The notes below the pieces were generated by a model. The model saw nothing but the letters and a program-made list of their open reading frames with translations, searched no databases and had not been told where the DNA came from. The position numbers and the translations under genes were made by a program. Positions 1-9,300 of a stretch of DNA of 64,000 nt are shown piece by piece. The DNA is from Brevundimonas naejangsanensis DSM 23858. GTDB lineage: Bacteria > Pseudomonadota > Alphaproteobacteria > Caulobacterales > Caulobacteraceae. The stretch is taken from positions 1,364,001 through 1,428,000 of the forward strand of contig NZ_ATXN01000002.1 in NCBI RefSeq assembly GCF_000421705.1. The letters run 5' to 3'. Numbering within the stretch: position 1 is the first letter of the stretch; each line of letters begins with the position of its first letter.

Positions 1-1000
1 CGGGATAGGTCGAGCCGTAGACCGGCGAGAAGTTGTCGAAGACTTCGCGCGTGTAATAGAGCGAGCCGAGGCTATCCAGCGCCTGGGCATGATAGCGGGC
101 CAGCGTCACGTTCCACTCATAGCTGGCGCGCGGCAGCAGCGGGCTTTCCATGCTGGCGGGCGAGGGCTCGAAATAATAGGTGCTGCCCGCGCCCATCTCG
201 TGGAAGTCGATCTGGATGTTGGGGCGCCAGCGATGAAAGGCCTCCAGCTTGGCGCGCGTCTCTTTCTGCGTCACCGCCAGCCAGTCGCGGTTCAGGTCGG
301 TGAAATAGTGGTTGGTCCGCCCGGCGGGCCAGGCCTCGACGTGCTCCTTGTCCAGCGGGTCCGAGACGGCGGGCTGGTTTTTCCAGGCGTTGTGCCAGTT
401 GGCGGCGCGGTCGCGGCCGTCGGGGTTCTGGGCCGGGTCGATGACGACCACGGCCTTGTCCAGCCAGTCCAGCACCTCGGGCGAGCGCCCGGCGGCCAGA
501 TAATAGGCGGTCAGCAGGGCCGCCTCGCCGCTGGAGGTCTCATTGCCGTGGACGCTGTAGAACAGGCCGACGACGACCGGGGCGTCGGCGCCCGCCGCCG
601 GGCCGCCGGGATCGCCCGCCGCGATATGGGCGCGCTGGATCTGGTCGATCCGACCCTGATTGGCGCCCGAGGTGATGACCACGGACAGCAGGGGCCGCTG
701 TTCATAGCTGCGGCCGATCTCCTCGACCGTCACCCGGTCCGACAGGCGGGCCAGTTCGCGCAGATAGTCCACGATGCGGTCGTGGCGGGTGTAGTGCGAG
801 CCGATCGGATAGCCGAGGAAGGCTTCCGGCGTCGGGATGGCGGGGTCGAAATCCCCCGCCGCCGCCTGAGGGAAGAAATAGGCGCTCTGGGCCAGGGCCG
901 GGGCGGGCGCCGTCAGGGCGACGCCGCCCAGCAGGACCGCCGCCGCTGCGCCGCCGGTCAGGATGCGACGGAGGGATGAACGGGCGTGTTGAACGCTCAT
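1..1000 (-). CDS. M14-family zinc metallopeptidase, secreted (C-terminus beyond window)
   Basis: A zinc carboxypeptidase-type (M14) exopeptidase, expected in the periplasm or outside the cell. The frame is open to the left edge, so only the first 333 codons are seen. Residues 1-37 form a signal peptide ending in APALA, followed by QSAYFF. The zinc signature HGNE lies at His151 and Glu154, preceded by a hydrophobic strand (VVVGLFYS). The third ligand is probably His267 in the motif IDFHEMG. DPAQNPDGRD around residue 185 is also typical of the family. The start ATG is 28 bp after the stop of the TonB-dependent receptor on the same strand, so the two are probably co-transcribed; the receptor may import what the peptidase releases (inference). 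Confidence 0.88.
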   Translation of the reverse strand, partial: MSVQHARSSLRRILTGGAAAAVLLGGVALTAPAPALAQSAYFFPQAAAGDFDPAIPTPEAFLGYPIGSHYTRHDRIVDYLRELARLSDRVTVEEIGRSYEQRPLLSVVITSGANQGRIDQIQRAHIAAGDPGGPAAGADAPVVVGLFYSVHGNETSSGEAALLTAYYLAAGRSPEVLDWLDKAVVVIDPAQNPDGRDRAANWHNAWKNQPAVSDPLDKEHVEAWPAGRTNHYFTDLNRDWLAVTQKETRAKLEAFHRWRPNIQIDFHEMGAGSTYYFEPSPASMESPLLPRASYEWNVTLARYHAQALDSLGSLYYTREVFDNFSPVYGSTYP

Positions 1001-1028
1001 GGTGTCAGGTCTCGATGCGAAAAAGGGA

Positions 1029-3674
1029 TCAGAAGCGGACGTCGAAGCCGACGCGGAAGTAGCGCCCGCGCAGATCGTACTGGCCGAAGTCGTATGGCGC
1101 GCGCACGCCGGGGAAGGAGGCGTCGTGCGGCGGCGCTTCGTCCAGCAGGTTCTCAACCTTGGCGTAGAGGGTCACGCGCTCCAGCCCGGACCACGCCGCA
1201 TACAGATCGAACTGGTGATAGGCGTCCACGCGCGATTGTCCCCCGACTTCCGGCACCTGATCATAACCCGAGGTGTAGTACCAGGTCAGGTTGGCGTCGA
1301 AGACGTCGCGGTTCCAGGCCAGCCGCGTCGTCGCCTTGTGCGCCGGCAGGGTCGCGCCCCGGTTCGACCCCGCGTAGTCCAGCAGCGGCCCGCCCGCCGC
1401 GTTCGGCCGCTTGTATTCCAGCAGGTGCGTATAGGCGCTGGAGACGGTGAACGTCCCCCATCCCTCGGTGCGCCAGCGCTGGCTGAAGTCCACGTCGAAG
1501 CCCGACGTCTCCAGCGCTGTCAGGTTGCGGTAGCGATTATAGACCGCCTGCAGTTTGCCGCGTTCGTCGCGGACGACGTCGGCGGGGTCGTTGCTCTGGA
1601 CGATGGCGGTGGTGTTGCCCGTGCCGATCAGGTTGTCGAGCTTGATCTGATACCAGTCGATGCTCAGCGCCGTATCGCGTGTCGGGGTGAAGACGACGCC
1701 CAGATTGTAGGAACGGGTCTTTTCCGGCTCCAGATCGGTGTTGCCGACGGTGAAGAAGGTCGGGCTCTGGCGCGAGTTGGGCAGGTCGGGATCATAGGGG
1801 TCGATGACCGAGCCGTAGGAGATCATGGTCGAGGCCGAGTTCTCCGACAGCGACGGCGCGCGGAACCCGCGTGAGGCCGAAGCCCGCAGCGCCAGCCACT
1901 CCAGCGGCTTCCACCGCACGCCCGCCTTGGGCGAGAAGGCGCTGCCGAAGTCGCTGTATTCGTCCGCCCGCGCGGCGACCTGGACGTCCAGATTGCTCAG
2001 GACGGGGATGTTGAACTCGGCATAGGCGGCCCAGACGTCACGCTCGCCGTCCACCGCGGCGATGGCGGGGCGGATCTGCAGCCCGGCGTCGATCTGCCAC
2101 GGATTGCTTGAGACCAGGCTTTCATGGCGAAACTCGACCCCGGCGGCGTAGCCGATCTGACCGGCGGGCAGGTTGAACAGCTCGCCCGAAATCTTGAAGT
2201 CGGCCCCATAGAGGCGGGACTCCGCCGGACGCAGGGTCGACAGGCGGATGCCGTCCAGCACGGCCTGCGGCGTGGCGCCCGGATCGTGCAGGTTCAGCGT
2301 GCCGTCAGCCAGGGCGTCGGCCAGGTTCCAGCGATGAGCGAAGCCGCCCGACACCGTCTCGCGCTCGTCGCTGCCTGAGGCGAAGACGGCGGCTTCCCAG
2401 TCGAAGCGGTCATGACGACCGCGCACCCCGGCGAGGGCGCGATAGGACTTGGACTCATTGGTCTTCAGCGTCCGGCCCAGGTCGAAGAAGGTGTATTCGA
2501 TCGGCGTGGCGACGCCGTAAGGATTGTAGGGATTATTGGCGGGCAGCAGGTTCGACACCGGCTCGGCCAGCCCGGTCTCGGCGTTCAGCGCGAACCGCCC
2601 GCCTTCCAGGGTGAAGAAGGGGCTGGAGCCGAACAAGGACGCCCCCTCGACGTAGGAATAGAGCACCTCGCCAAAGGCCTCGATCTGCGGCGTCAGGCGC
2701 TTGGTCCCGAACAGATAGGCCTGATAGCGGTCGGTCGAGGGGATCAGCGTCGTGTGCGGCGCCAGGTTGATGGCGCAGGTGTCGCCGGCCAGGCCGTCGA
2801 TCGGGGCGCTGGCGGTCAGCACCATGCCTTCGGGGCACTGGCCCTGGGCATTGAGGAAGGGCACGGACTTACCGTCGACTAGGAAGCGCGCGCCCTTGGC
2901 CGACCAGCCGTTCCAGCGGCCGCCGGGCAGGTCGTCATAGATGCCCGACTTGGTCAGGTCGCGCTGGTCCTGATCCAGCCGATTGCGGGTATAGGCCTCC
3001 AGCGACAGCAGGATGTTGTAGCCGTCCGTCTCCAGGTCGCCATGCCCGGCGACCAGTTTGGCGGTGGAGGTCTCCAGCCCGCCCTGATCGGCGAGACCGT
3101 AGCTGGCGCCGAACTCCAGACCCTGGAAATTCTGGCGGGTGATGATGTTGGTCACGCCCGCCACGGCGTCCGAGCCGTAGACGGCCGAGGCGCCGTCCTT
3201 CAGCACCTCCAGCCGCTGGGTCGCCACCATCGGCAGGGCGTTCAGGTTGACGAAGGTGTCCGACAGGCCGCCGCCGGGGAAGCCGTAGTTGGCTACGCGG
3301 CGTCCGTTCAGCAGCACCAGGGTGTTTTTTTGCGACAGACCGCGCAGGCCGATGCCCGCCGCGCCGGACGACCAGCCGCTGTTCTGCGTCTCGTTCGAGC
3401 CGTTGCCGGTATTGGCCGAGATCGAGCGCAACAGGTCCGCCGTCGTCGACTTGCCCGAGCTTTCCAGCTCCTCGCGCCCGATCACCTGCACCGGGTTGAA
3501 GCCTTCCGTGTTGGCGCGGCGAATGTTGGACCCGGTCACCACGACATCCGCGACCGAATGAGCCGCCGCAACCTGGGCCTGATCTGTTAGATTTTCATCG
3601 CTTCGGGCTTGTGCGGCGCCGCACGCGCCTGCGGCCGAAAGAAAGGCGAGAACGGTCAGGGAAGGCCTGATCAT
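1029..3674 (-). CDS. TonB-dependent receptor
   Basis: Outer-membrane gated importer powered by TonB-ExbBD; the substrate cannot be told from sequence. The ATG at 3674 gives an 881-residue protein with a signal peptide (residues 1-24, ending AAQARS). A TTG six codons upstream is possible but would put extra residues before the signal peptide. The plug domain starts near residue 48 with VVVTGSNIRR and continues with VQVIGREELESSG and the arginine-rich GLRG and NGRRV strands. The rest is a 22-strand barrel ending in RYFRVGFDVRF with a terminal Phe, the usual outer-membrane insertion signal. There is no STN domain, so it is not a FecA-type transducer. It is followed by an M14 peptidase gene, which suggests a peptide-related substrate (inference). 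Confidence 0.93.
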   Translation of the reverse strand: MIRPSLTVLAFLSAAGACGAAQARSDENLTDQAQVAAAHSVADVVVTGSNIRRANTEGFNPVQVIGREELESSGKSTTADLLRSISANTGNGSNETQNSGWSSGAAGIGLRGLSQKNTLVLLNGRRVANYGFPGGGLSDTFVNLNALPMVATQRLEVLKDGASAVYGSDAVAGVTNIITRQNFQGLEFGASYGLADQGGLETSTAKLVAGHGDLETDGYNILLSLEAYTRNRLDQDQRDLTKSGIYDDLPGGRWNGWSAKGARFLVDGKSVPFLNAQGQCPEGMVLTASAPIDGLAGDTCAINLAPHTTLIPSTDRYQAYLFGTKRLTPQIEAFGEVLYSYVEGASLFGSSPFFTLEGGRFALNAETGLAEPVSNLLPANNPYNPYGVATPIEYTFFDLGRTLKTNESKSYRALAGVRGRHDRFDWEAAVFASGSDERETVSGGFAHRWNLADALADGTLNLHDPGATPQAVLDGIRLSTLRPAESRLYGADFKISGELFNLPAGQIGYAAGVEFRHESLVSSNPWQIDAGLQIRPAIAAVDGERDVWAAYAEFNIPVLSNLDVQVAARADEYSDFGSAFSPKAGVRWKPLEWLALRASASRGFRAPSLSENSASTMISYGSVIDPYDPDLPNSRQSPTFFTVGNTDLEPEKTRSYNLGVVFTPTRDTALSIDWYQIKLDNLIGTGNTTAIVQSNDPADVVRDERGKLQAVYNRYRNLTALETSGFDVDFSQRWRTEGWGTFTVSSAYTHLLEYKRPNAAGGPLLDYAGSNRGATLPAHKATTRLAWNRDVFDANLTWYYTSGYDQVPEVGGQSRVDAYHQFDLYAAWSGLERVTLYAKVENLLDEAPPHDASFPGVRAPYDFGQYDLRGRYFRVGFDVRF

Positions 3675-3802
3675 GGGGATGTTGCACCGCAATAAGTGTC
3701 ACAATTGGGTGCGCAATAAGGCATGGCTGAGCAGCGGCTCTAATGTAGAAATACTAAATCGACGTATAGAAAGCTTGGCGCAATGCAGGGTCATGAAAAC
3801 GA

Positions 3803-4203
3803 ATGACGTCCGAAGGCGAGGTCATTGCGCCCGGCGACATCGCCGTCGACCTGGCGGCTTTCCCACAGGCGGCGCCGGGCCTGTCCATCGGCTACAGCGG
3901 CGACTGGGGCGGCAAGGCAGCGCTGCTGGCCAGCGCCGACTGCAGGTACAGCGTGGCAGACGGGCTATTTCCAGAACAGGCCGCTGCGCTCGCGGCAGCG
4001 GCTGTCAGAGGCAATCGCGAGGAAGCGGACCGATGCGACCCGCCTTCGTCGGTTTGTGGGATCTGTTCCGCGTGCACGGAAGTTTTCGACTTATGTATGC
4101 TGCGGCGAACATGCTGGGTTTGACCGAGGCGTCGCCACCGAAACCGCTTCTGGGACCCGATGAAGGGCTGACGGTCAGTCTCAGAAAGGCTTTGCCGCCC
4201 TGA
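3803..4203 (+). pseudogene. Remnant of a dihydrodipicolinate-synthase-family gene (C-terminal part, frameshifted)
   Basis: Two overlapping frames together spell the C-terminal ~130 residues of a DapA-superfamily aldolase. The first frame (3803 to about 4040) contains GLSIGYSGDWGGKAALLAS and then DGLFPEQAAAL. The second frame, one base off, starts near 4034 and reads FVGLWDLFRVHGSFRLMYA, then ANMLGLTEASPPKPLLGPD, ending at TGA 4201-4203. In intact members known to me, GYSGDW, the pocket helix, the LFR..GSLR stretch and the PP(R/K)P(L/I)LPL tail follow each other in one frame. The N-terminal half with the catalytic Lys and Tyr is absent: only about 110 bp separates this from the receptor. It is therefore a truncated, frameshifted relic. 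Family assignment is from remembered patterns. Confidence 0.62.
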
Positions 4204-4388
4204 GACGCAGAGGGGCGCCCAGCGTCGGGTTTGGGCCATGAAGCCAAGGGCCTCCACTGGCGCTTCCGCGACATAGGAAGCCGGTCTCTGAGCTGAAGGT
4301 CAGCATTCTACAGCGTCGCACATCGTCCGGTGCTGGCGGGCGCAAGTCCTGTGCCTGCCCTTGCACTGACACAGCTTGACGTCTATCG

Positions 4389-4407
4389 ATTGCAAATCAT
4401 TCGCAAT
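4389..4407. promoter_or_regulatory. Fur-box-like inverted repeat upstream of the FecI-type sigma gene
   Basis: The 19-bp sequence ATTGCAAATCATTCGCAAT has arms ATTGC/GCAAT around a 9-bp core that resembles the alphaproteobacterial Fur site (TGCAAAT-N-ATT-GCA type). A TTGACG hexamer at 4376-4381 is a good -35 candidate just upstream, so the box would overlap the core promoter, as expected for iron repression. No convincing -10 was assigned. Confidence 0.6.
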
Positions 4408-4468
4408 TGTGGCGGGTGTCGGTTTAGGCGTCGCCCTGGAGAAGGGCGCCGTACGCAAGGCGATCCAG

Positions 4469-4972
4469 GTGGGGCGAACCAGGCTTCAATACGCAGAGTT
4501 TGAAGAGCAGCGCCGCAACCTTATTCGCTATGCGAGTCGGATCACGGGCAACCGGGATCATGCGGAAGACGTGGTGCAGGAAGCCTATCTGCGCCTTGGC
4601 GAGATGGCCAGGAAGCAACATCTGGCGAGCCCGGGCGGCTATCTTTCGCGGATCGTCCGCAATCTGGCGATAGATCGGCTATGGCGGTCGCGCCGGGACA
4701 GCGAGGTTTTTGCTCCGGATGGTCAGGCCGCTCTGGACGAAATGGCCGCCGTCCAGCCCACGCCGGAACAGGTCGTTCTTTCGCGAAATGAATTGATGCG
4801 TCTGGAGGCCGCCCTTGCCGAGTTGCCCGAACGCGTCCGGATCGCGGTTGAAATGCACAGGTTCGGGGGAGCGAAGCTGCGGGAGATCGCCGTCGAACTG
4901 GGCGTGTCCGTTACGGTCGCGCATGAACTGGTCGTGACAGGCATCGCCCACTGCCGTTCGCGGCTGCGGTGA
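4469..4972 (+). CDS. ECF sigma factor, FecI type
   Basis: RNA polymerase sigma factor of the iron-starvation (FecI) group, probably controlled by the FecR-like protein encoded next and driving the receptor operon. I favour GTG at 4469 (167 residues). AAGG lies 8 bp upstream, and the protein then begins with RTRLQYAEFEEQRRNLIRYA, a normal sigma region 2 start. The frame stays open up to a TTG at 4376, but that TTG is the -35-like TTGACG and the extension would translate the Fur-like box. Region 2 carries HAEDVVQEAYLRL, and region 4 ends with a helix-turn-helix (LREIAVELGVSVTVAHELV). The context FecI-FecR-receptor with an STN domain is the classical cell-surface signalling trio. Confidence 0.85.
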   Translation: MGRTRLQYAEFEEQRRNLIRYASRITGNRDHAEDVVQEAYLRLGEMARKQHLASPGGYLSRIVRNLAIDRLWRSRRDSEVFAPDGQAALDEMAAVQPTPEQVVLSRNELMRLEAALAELPERVRIAVEMHRFGGAKLREIAVELGVSVTVAHELVVTGIAHCRSRLR

Positions 4973-5097
4973 CCCGTATTGATGCCTGGGCGGATTATCC
5001 GAAAAAAGCGACGGCTAGACAGTCAATACCAAGGGGCGCCCGTGAAGTCCGGGCGACAGGGACATCTGTTTGACGCGAGTCGGGGGAGGAGACTGGG

Positions 5098-6144
5098 ATG
5101 ACTGAAGCTTCTGACTCGGACCGGATGCGCGCCGACGCTGAAGCTCTGGACTGGATCATTGCCCTACGGGAGGCGCCGGAGGATCTGGAGACGCGGGCGC
5201 GTTTCGATCAATGGCGCGCCGCAGCCCCGGTCAGGGCCAGGGCTTGGGAAGAGAGCGCCCGGATCTATGCCGGGATAGGCGAGGCCAGCCCGCTCCATTC
5301 CGAGCACTGGGCGAGGTTAGGCGAAAGGCGCGAAGCCGCTCCGATCTCTTCGATCCCTGGCGCACGTAGACCCCGGCCGGCGTATGGAATGAGAGCCGAG
5401 GCGCGCCGAGCCCCAGGCAAGGGCCGGGCGCCTGTCGCGGCGGCCCTGTCTGCGGTCGCGGCGGCGCTCGTCGTCGTCCTCGCCGCGCCCGAAGCCGTTC
5501 TGCGTTGGCAGGCCGACGCGATCGCCGGGACCGGCGAACTGCGTACGATGACGCTGGCGGATGGAAGCCACATCAGCCTGTCGCCAGGCTCCGCTGTCAG
5601 CATCGACTATTCCTCGGCGGAGCGGCGGATAGGCCTGCTTCGAGGCCAGGCATGGTTCGATGTGCAGGATGACCCAAGGCCATTTCGGGTCACCGCACGC
5701 AATGTCGAGACGGCCGACATCGGAACGGCTTTCGAGGTCGGGCTGACCGACGGCGCCACCCGCGTCGCGGTCGGACACGGGATTGTCCGGGTCGCCGACG
5801 CAAGGACCGGCCGCACCATCTCGGAACGGCTCGTCGCCGGTCAGAATGTCTCAGTCGATCCAGCAGGGAGGGCCTTGCGCGGGACGGCGCCGCCCGAACT
5901 GATCGGGGCCTGGCGTGACGGACGGCTTGCGGTCCAGGATCGGTCAGTGAGCGAAGTCGTGGACGCGTTGCGTCCCTGGCATCGCGGCATAATTTTGGTG
6001 CGCCCCGGCGCGCTTGCCGGGCGGCGCGTCACGGGCATCTATGATTTGCAGGATACGGCCGGAGCCATGGGCGCCTTGACCAAGGCCCATGGCGGCCGCG
6101 TTACCCAGATCACGCCCTGGTTGCTGATTCTGTCGGACGGCTGA
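5098..6144 (+). CDS. FecR-type anti-sigma / sigma regulator
   Basis: Inner-membrane regulator that passes the receptor's signal to the ECF sigma factor. The protein has 348 residues with a strong ribosome site (GGGGAGGAG) 5 bp before ATG. The N-terminal ~75 residues resemble the cytoplasmic FecR N-domain, with ALDWIIALREAPED and FDQWRAA motifs. One membrane helix lies near residues 112-132, an Ala/Val-rich stretch. The periplasmic FecR domain follows from about 140 to 235 (LRTMTLADGSHISLSPGSA, then GLLRGQAWFDV and RPFRVTA). The C-terminus (YDLQDTAGAMGALTKAHGG) is the STN-like segment of FecR proteins. A gap of 125 bp separates it from the sigma gene; it contains a small GC hairpin (CGCCCG/CGGGCG near 5036-5055). 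Confidence 0.9.
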   Translation: MTEASDSDRMRADAEALDWIIALREAPEDLETRARFDQWRAAAPVRARAWEESARIYAGIGEASPLHSEHWARLGERREAAPISSIPGARRPRPAYGMRAEARRAPGKGRAPVAAALSAVAAALVVVLAAPEAVLRWQADAIAGTGELRTMTLADGSHISLSPGSAVSIDYSSAERRIGLLRGQAWFDVQDDPRPFRVTARNVETADIGTAFEVGLTDGATRVAVGHGIVRVADARTGRTISERLVAGQNVSVDPAGRALRGTAPPELIGAWRDGRLAVQDRSVSEVVDALRPWHRGIILVRPGALAGRRVTGIYDLQDTAGAMGALTKAHGGRVTQITPWLLILSDG

Positions 6145-6276
6145 GTGGCCCCGAAAAGATTTTCTTCCGTCAACACCCTGTAAAATATGACAAATATGGC
6201 TGTCGTTCTGAGCGCGGCTCATTATTTGGCGAAAAAATCCTCGCTCCGCCTGTCGATATGAGGTGAGGGCATCTGC

Positions 6277-6297
6277 ATTTGCATCGCGTTTGCAAAT
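6277..6297. promoter_or_regulatory. Inverted repeat upstream of the large receptor (candidate Fur-like or ECF-linked site)
   Basis: ATTTGCA and TGCAAAT form perfect 7-bp arms around a 7-bp spacer, 48 bp before the receptor start. The half-site TGCAAAT is the same as in the box upstream of the sigma gene, so the receptor may be directly iron-controlled as well as sigma-controlled. The spacer is longer than in the usual 19-bp box, so the assignment is tentative. Confidence 0.4.
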
Positions 6298-6344
6298 CTG
6301 TCGATCGCATCCCTCATTGAGTGATTTTGACGGAAGGACGATTG

Positions 6345-9300
6345 ATGATGACCGATGGGGGCCAAGCCAGGCGGCGCGCGCTGTGGATGAGCGCATTGCT
6401 GGCGACGACGACGATCTCCGGCTTAGTCTGGACCGATCCTGTTGCGGCCCAAGCGCGCGATGAACAGCGCAGCTTCGATATTCCGGCCCAGTCGCTGTCC
6501 TCTGCGTTGGCGGTCTTCGGCCGTCAGGCGAACCTGCAGGTCAGCGTGCCTGCAACCCTGGCGAGCGGTCGTGCTTCTGCATCGGCGGCAGGCGTCATGA
6601 CCCCCCGAGAGGCTCTTGGCCGTTTGCTGGTCGGCACCGGTCTGACCTATCGCATCAGCGGGAACGTCGTCACCCTTGAGCGCGCGCCACAGGCGCAGCC
6701 GGGCATAATCCAGCTGGGCGCGGTGCGGGTCGAGGGCGGAGGCGCCGACGCCGGATCTGGAGCCGGCAACGGGCGCGCTGCGGGCTGGGATGGAGCGGGC
6801 GATTCCGTCTATGTAACGCCGGGATCGGTCAGCGTGATCAACCGCGACCAGCTGGAAGCCTATCCGGCGCAGGCTCCGGCCGACATGCTGCGCGGGGCCA
6901 CCGGCATTATTTCAGGCGAGGCGCGCAGCAGCGGCGGCCTGGACGTCAATATTCGCGGCATGCAGGGCCAGGGCCGGGTGCCGGTGACGGTTGATGGGGC
7001 GATCAACGGAACGACCGTCTATCGCGGCTATCAGGGGACCAGCAACCGCAGCTTCGTCGACCCGGATTTCATCAGCCATATCGCCATCGAAAAGGGCCCG
7101 TCGATGGGCAATGCGATCGCGGGCGGGATCGGCGGATCGGTTTCGATGAAGACCCTCGGCGTCGATGACATCGTGCCCGAGGGCGACGTCATGGGGATCC
7201 GGTTGATGGCGTCCCTGTCGGGCAACAACACGACGCCCAACTCGAACATGACGCGAAACATCCTTGAGCCGCTCAGCTTCTACGGCGATCCGCTTGCCGC
7301 GACGCGCGGCCGTGAAAGGCCCGGCTTCCTGCTGCCCGGCGGCGGTTCGGCCAGCCTGGTGTTGGCGCGCAAGAGCGACAGGGTGGACCTGCTTGCAGGC
7401 TATTCCTACCGCAACACCGGCAACTATTTTGCCGGCGCGAGCGGCAAATACGCGCCCAAGGCGACCGGGACGCCTTCGCCTTTCTGCGCGGCAGGCACGA
7501 ACGAGACCGTGCTGCGCCAGCTTTGCGAACGCGCGGTGGCCTTCTACGACATGCACGGCTCGACGCCGTTCGTAGGCGGCGAAGAAGTCTACAACACCTC
7601 CAGCGAGACAGAGTCCGTGCTGCTGAAGGCGGTGATCCGTCCGGCTCCGGACCATGTGCTGGAACTGGGCTATGGCGGCTATCGCAGCACCTTCGGCGAA
7701 AACTATCCGGGGACGCTCGCCAGCACGACGGGGGCTGTTCCAGAACACGATCTTCTCCAAGACGGACCTGGATCGCTTCACAGCGAGGCACCGCTGGAAC
7801 CCGGACAGCGACCTGATTGATCTGAAGCTGAACGGCTGGGTATCCAGGCTGAAGGAAAGCGCGCCTTCATTCTACAACTCCGATCCGGCGCGCCGTTATG
7901 TCGACAGCTGGGGCGCGGACATTGGCAATGCCTCCAGATTGACGACGCCCATCGGCCAGCTCTCTGCGGACTACGGCGTCTCCTACCTGCATGAGAAGGC
8001 GGGGCCTGACGGGGAATGGGCTGCCGGAACGGCCATTCCGCCGGGGCGCGAAGGCGTCCGCAGCGAGTACAGCCTGTTCGCGGATACGGCGCTGGATCCG
8101 ACGTCATGGCTGCGCCTGACCGCAGGCGTGCGATATCAGAACTACACGCTGGAAGACCGCCAGTCCGGCACGGTCCACCACGGCGCCCGCCTGAAGCGCG
8201 ACGAGGACGCCTTCAACTGGTCGCTCGGCGCGGTGGCGACGCCGTTGGACGGTCTGCAGTTGTTCGCCAACTACAAGCACGCCGCCCGTCTGCCCTCGCT
8301 GCTGGAGGCGACCACCAACTTCTTCATGGTGGCCAATCCCGACCTGCATAAGGAAACGGCAAGCAATTGGGAGATCGGCGCCAACTACATCCGCTATGAT
8401 GTTCTGAAGCCTGACGACGAGCTGGGGCTGAAGCTGGTCTGGTTCGACAACGACATCGACAGCTATATTTCGCGTCGCTACATCCTGCAGCTCGGCTCGA
8501 TGCAGATGTACAACATCGACCGGGCGCAGTTCCGGGGGCTGGAAGGCAATCTCAGCTACAAGTCGGGCGGCTTCAGCCTGGACGCCGGGGTCACCTATTA
8601 CGACAGCATCCGCTTCTGTCGTCCGGGCGAAAGCTGCATCGCCAGTTCGCTGGCCTCGGACTACGCCACCAACTACATCCCGCCCAACTGGTCGGCCAAT
8701 CTGTCGGTCAATCAGAAGTTCTTGAATGATCGGGCGACGATCGGCGCGCGCGTGACCTACATGGGCGAACGCTCCATCGGCGCCGAGAAGCCGACAACCG
8801 GCTATCTGCCGCTGATCACCGCTGTCGAATGGCATCCCTACACGCTGGTCGACCTGACCGGCAGCTTCAAGGTGGATGACGGCCTGTCGATCAACTGGAG
8901 CGTCGATAATCTGACGGACCGTTATTATACGGAGCCGATGAGTCTGGGCTTCATTCCGGCGCCCGGCCGCACATTCCGCATCGGCCTGTCCCAGACCTTC
9001 GGCTCGCGTGGCGGCCTGTCGATCAGCGACTGGTTCAGCGATGCAGGCGATGCCGAGACTGTCGACTGGACCGGCCCCTATGTCGGACTGGACTTCGGCT
9101 ACGGCTCCGGCCGCACCCAGGGCAGCGTGACCGATACGGCCGGCAAGCCCGCTGATATCGACAACGGCAGCCGCGTTGACGAGAAGATCCGTAACTTCAT
9201 CGGCGGCGTGCGCGCGGGCTATAACTACCAGTTGGCCAACAATATCGTCGTGGGTGTGGGTAGCGACATATCGACGGGCGATCTGGCGGCCTGGTCCGGG

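Noticed and set aside
3673-4203. A 176-codon gene covering the whole gap after the receptor
   Set aside because: Only its last ~58 codons match anything (DapA-family tail); the rest is out of frame with the preceding homologous segment, so it is a relic, not a gene.
7730-7734. G run as a phase-variation switch of the receptor
   Set aside because: Five Gs is short for slipped-strand switching, and similar runs occur throughout this genome; a simple mutation or sequencing error is more likely.
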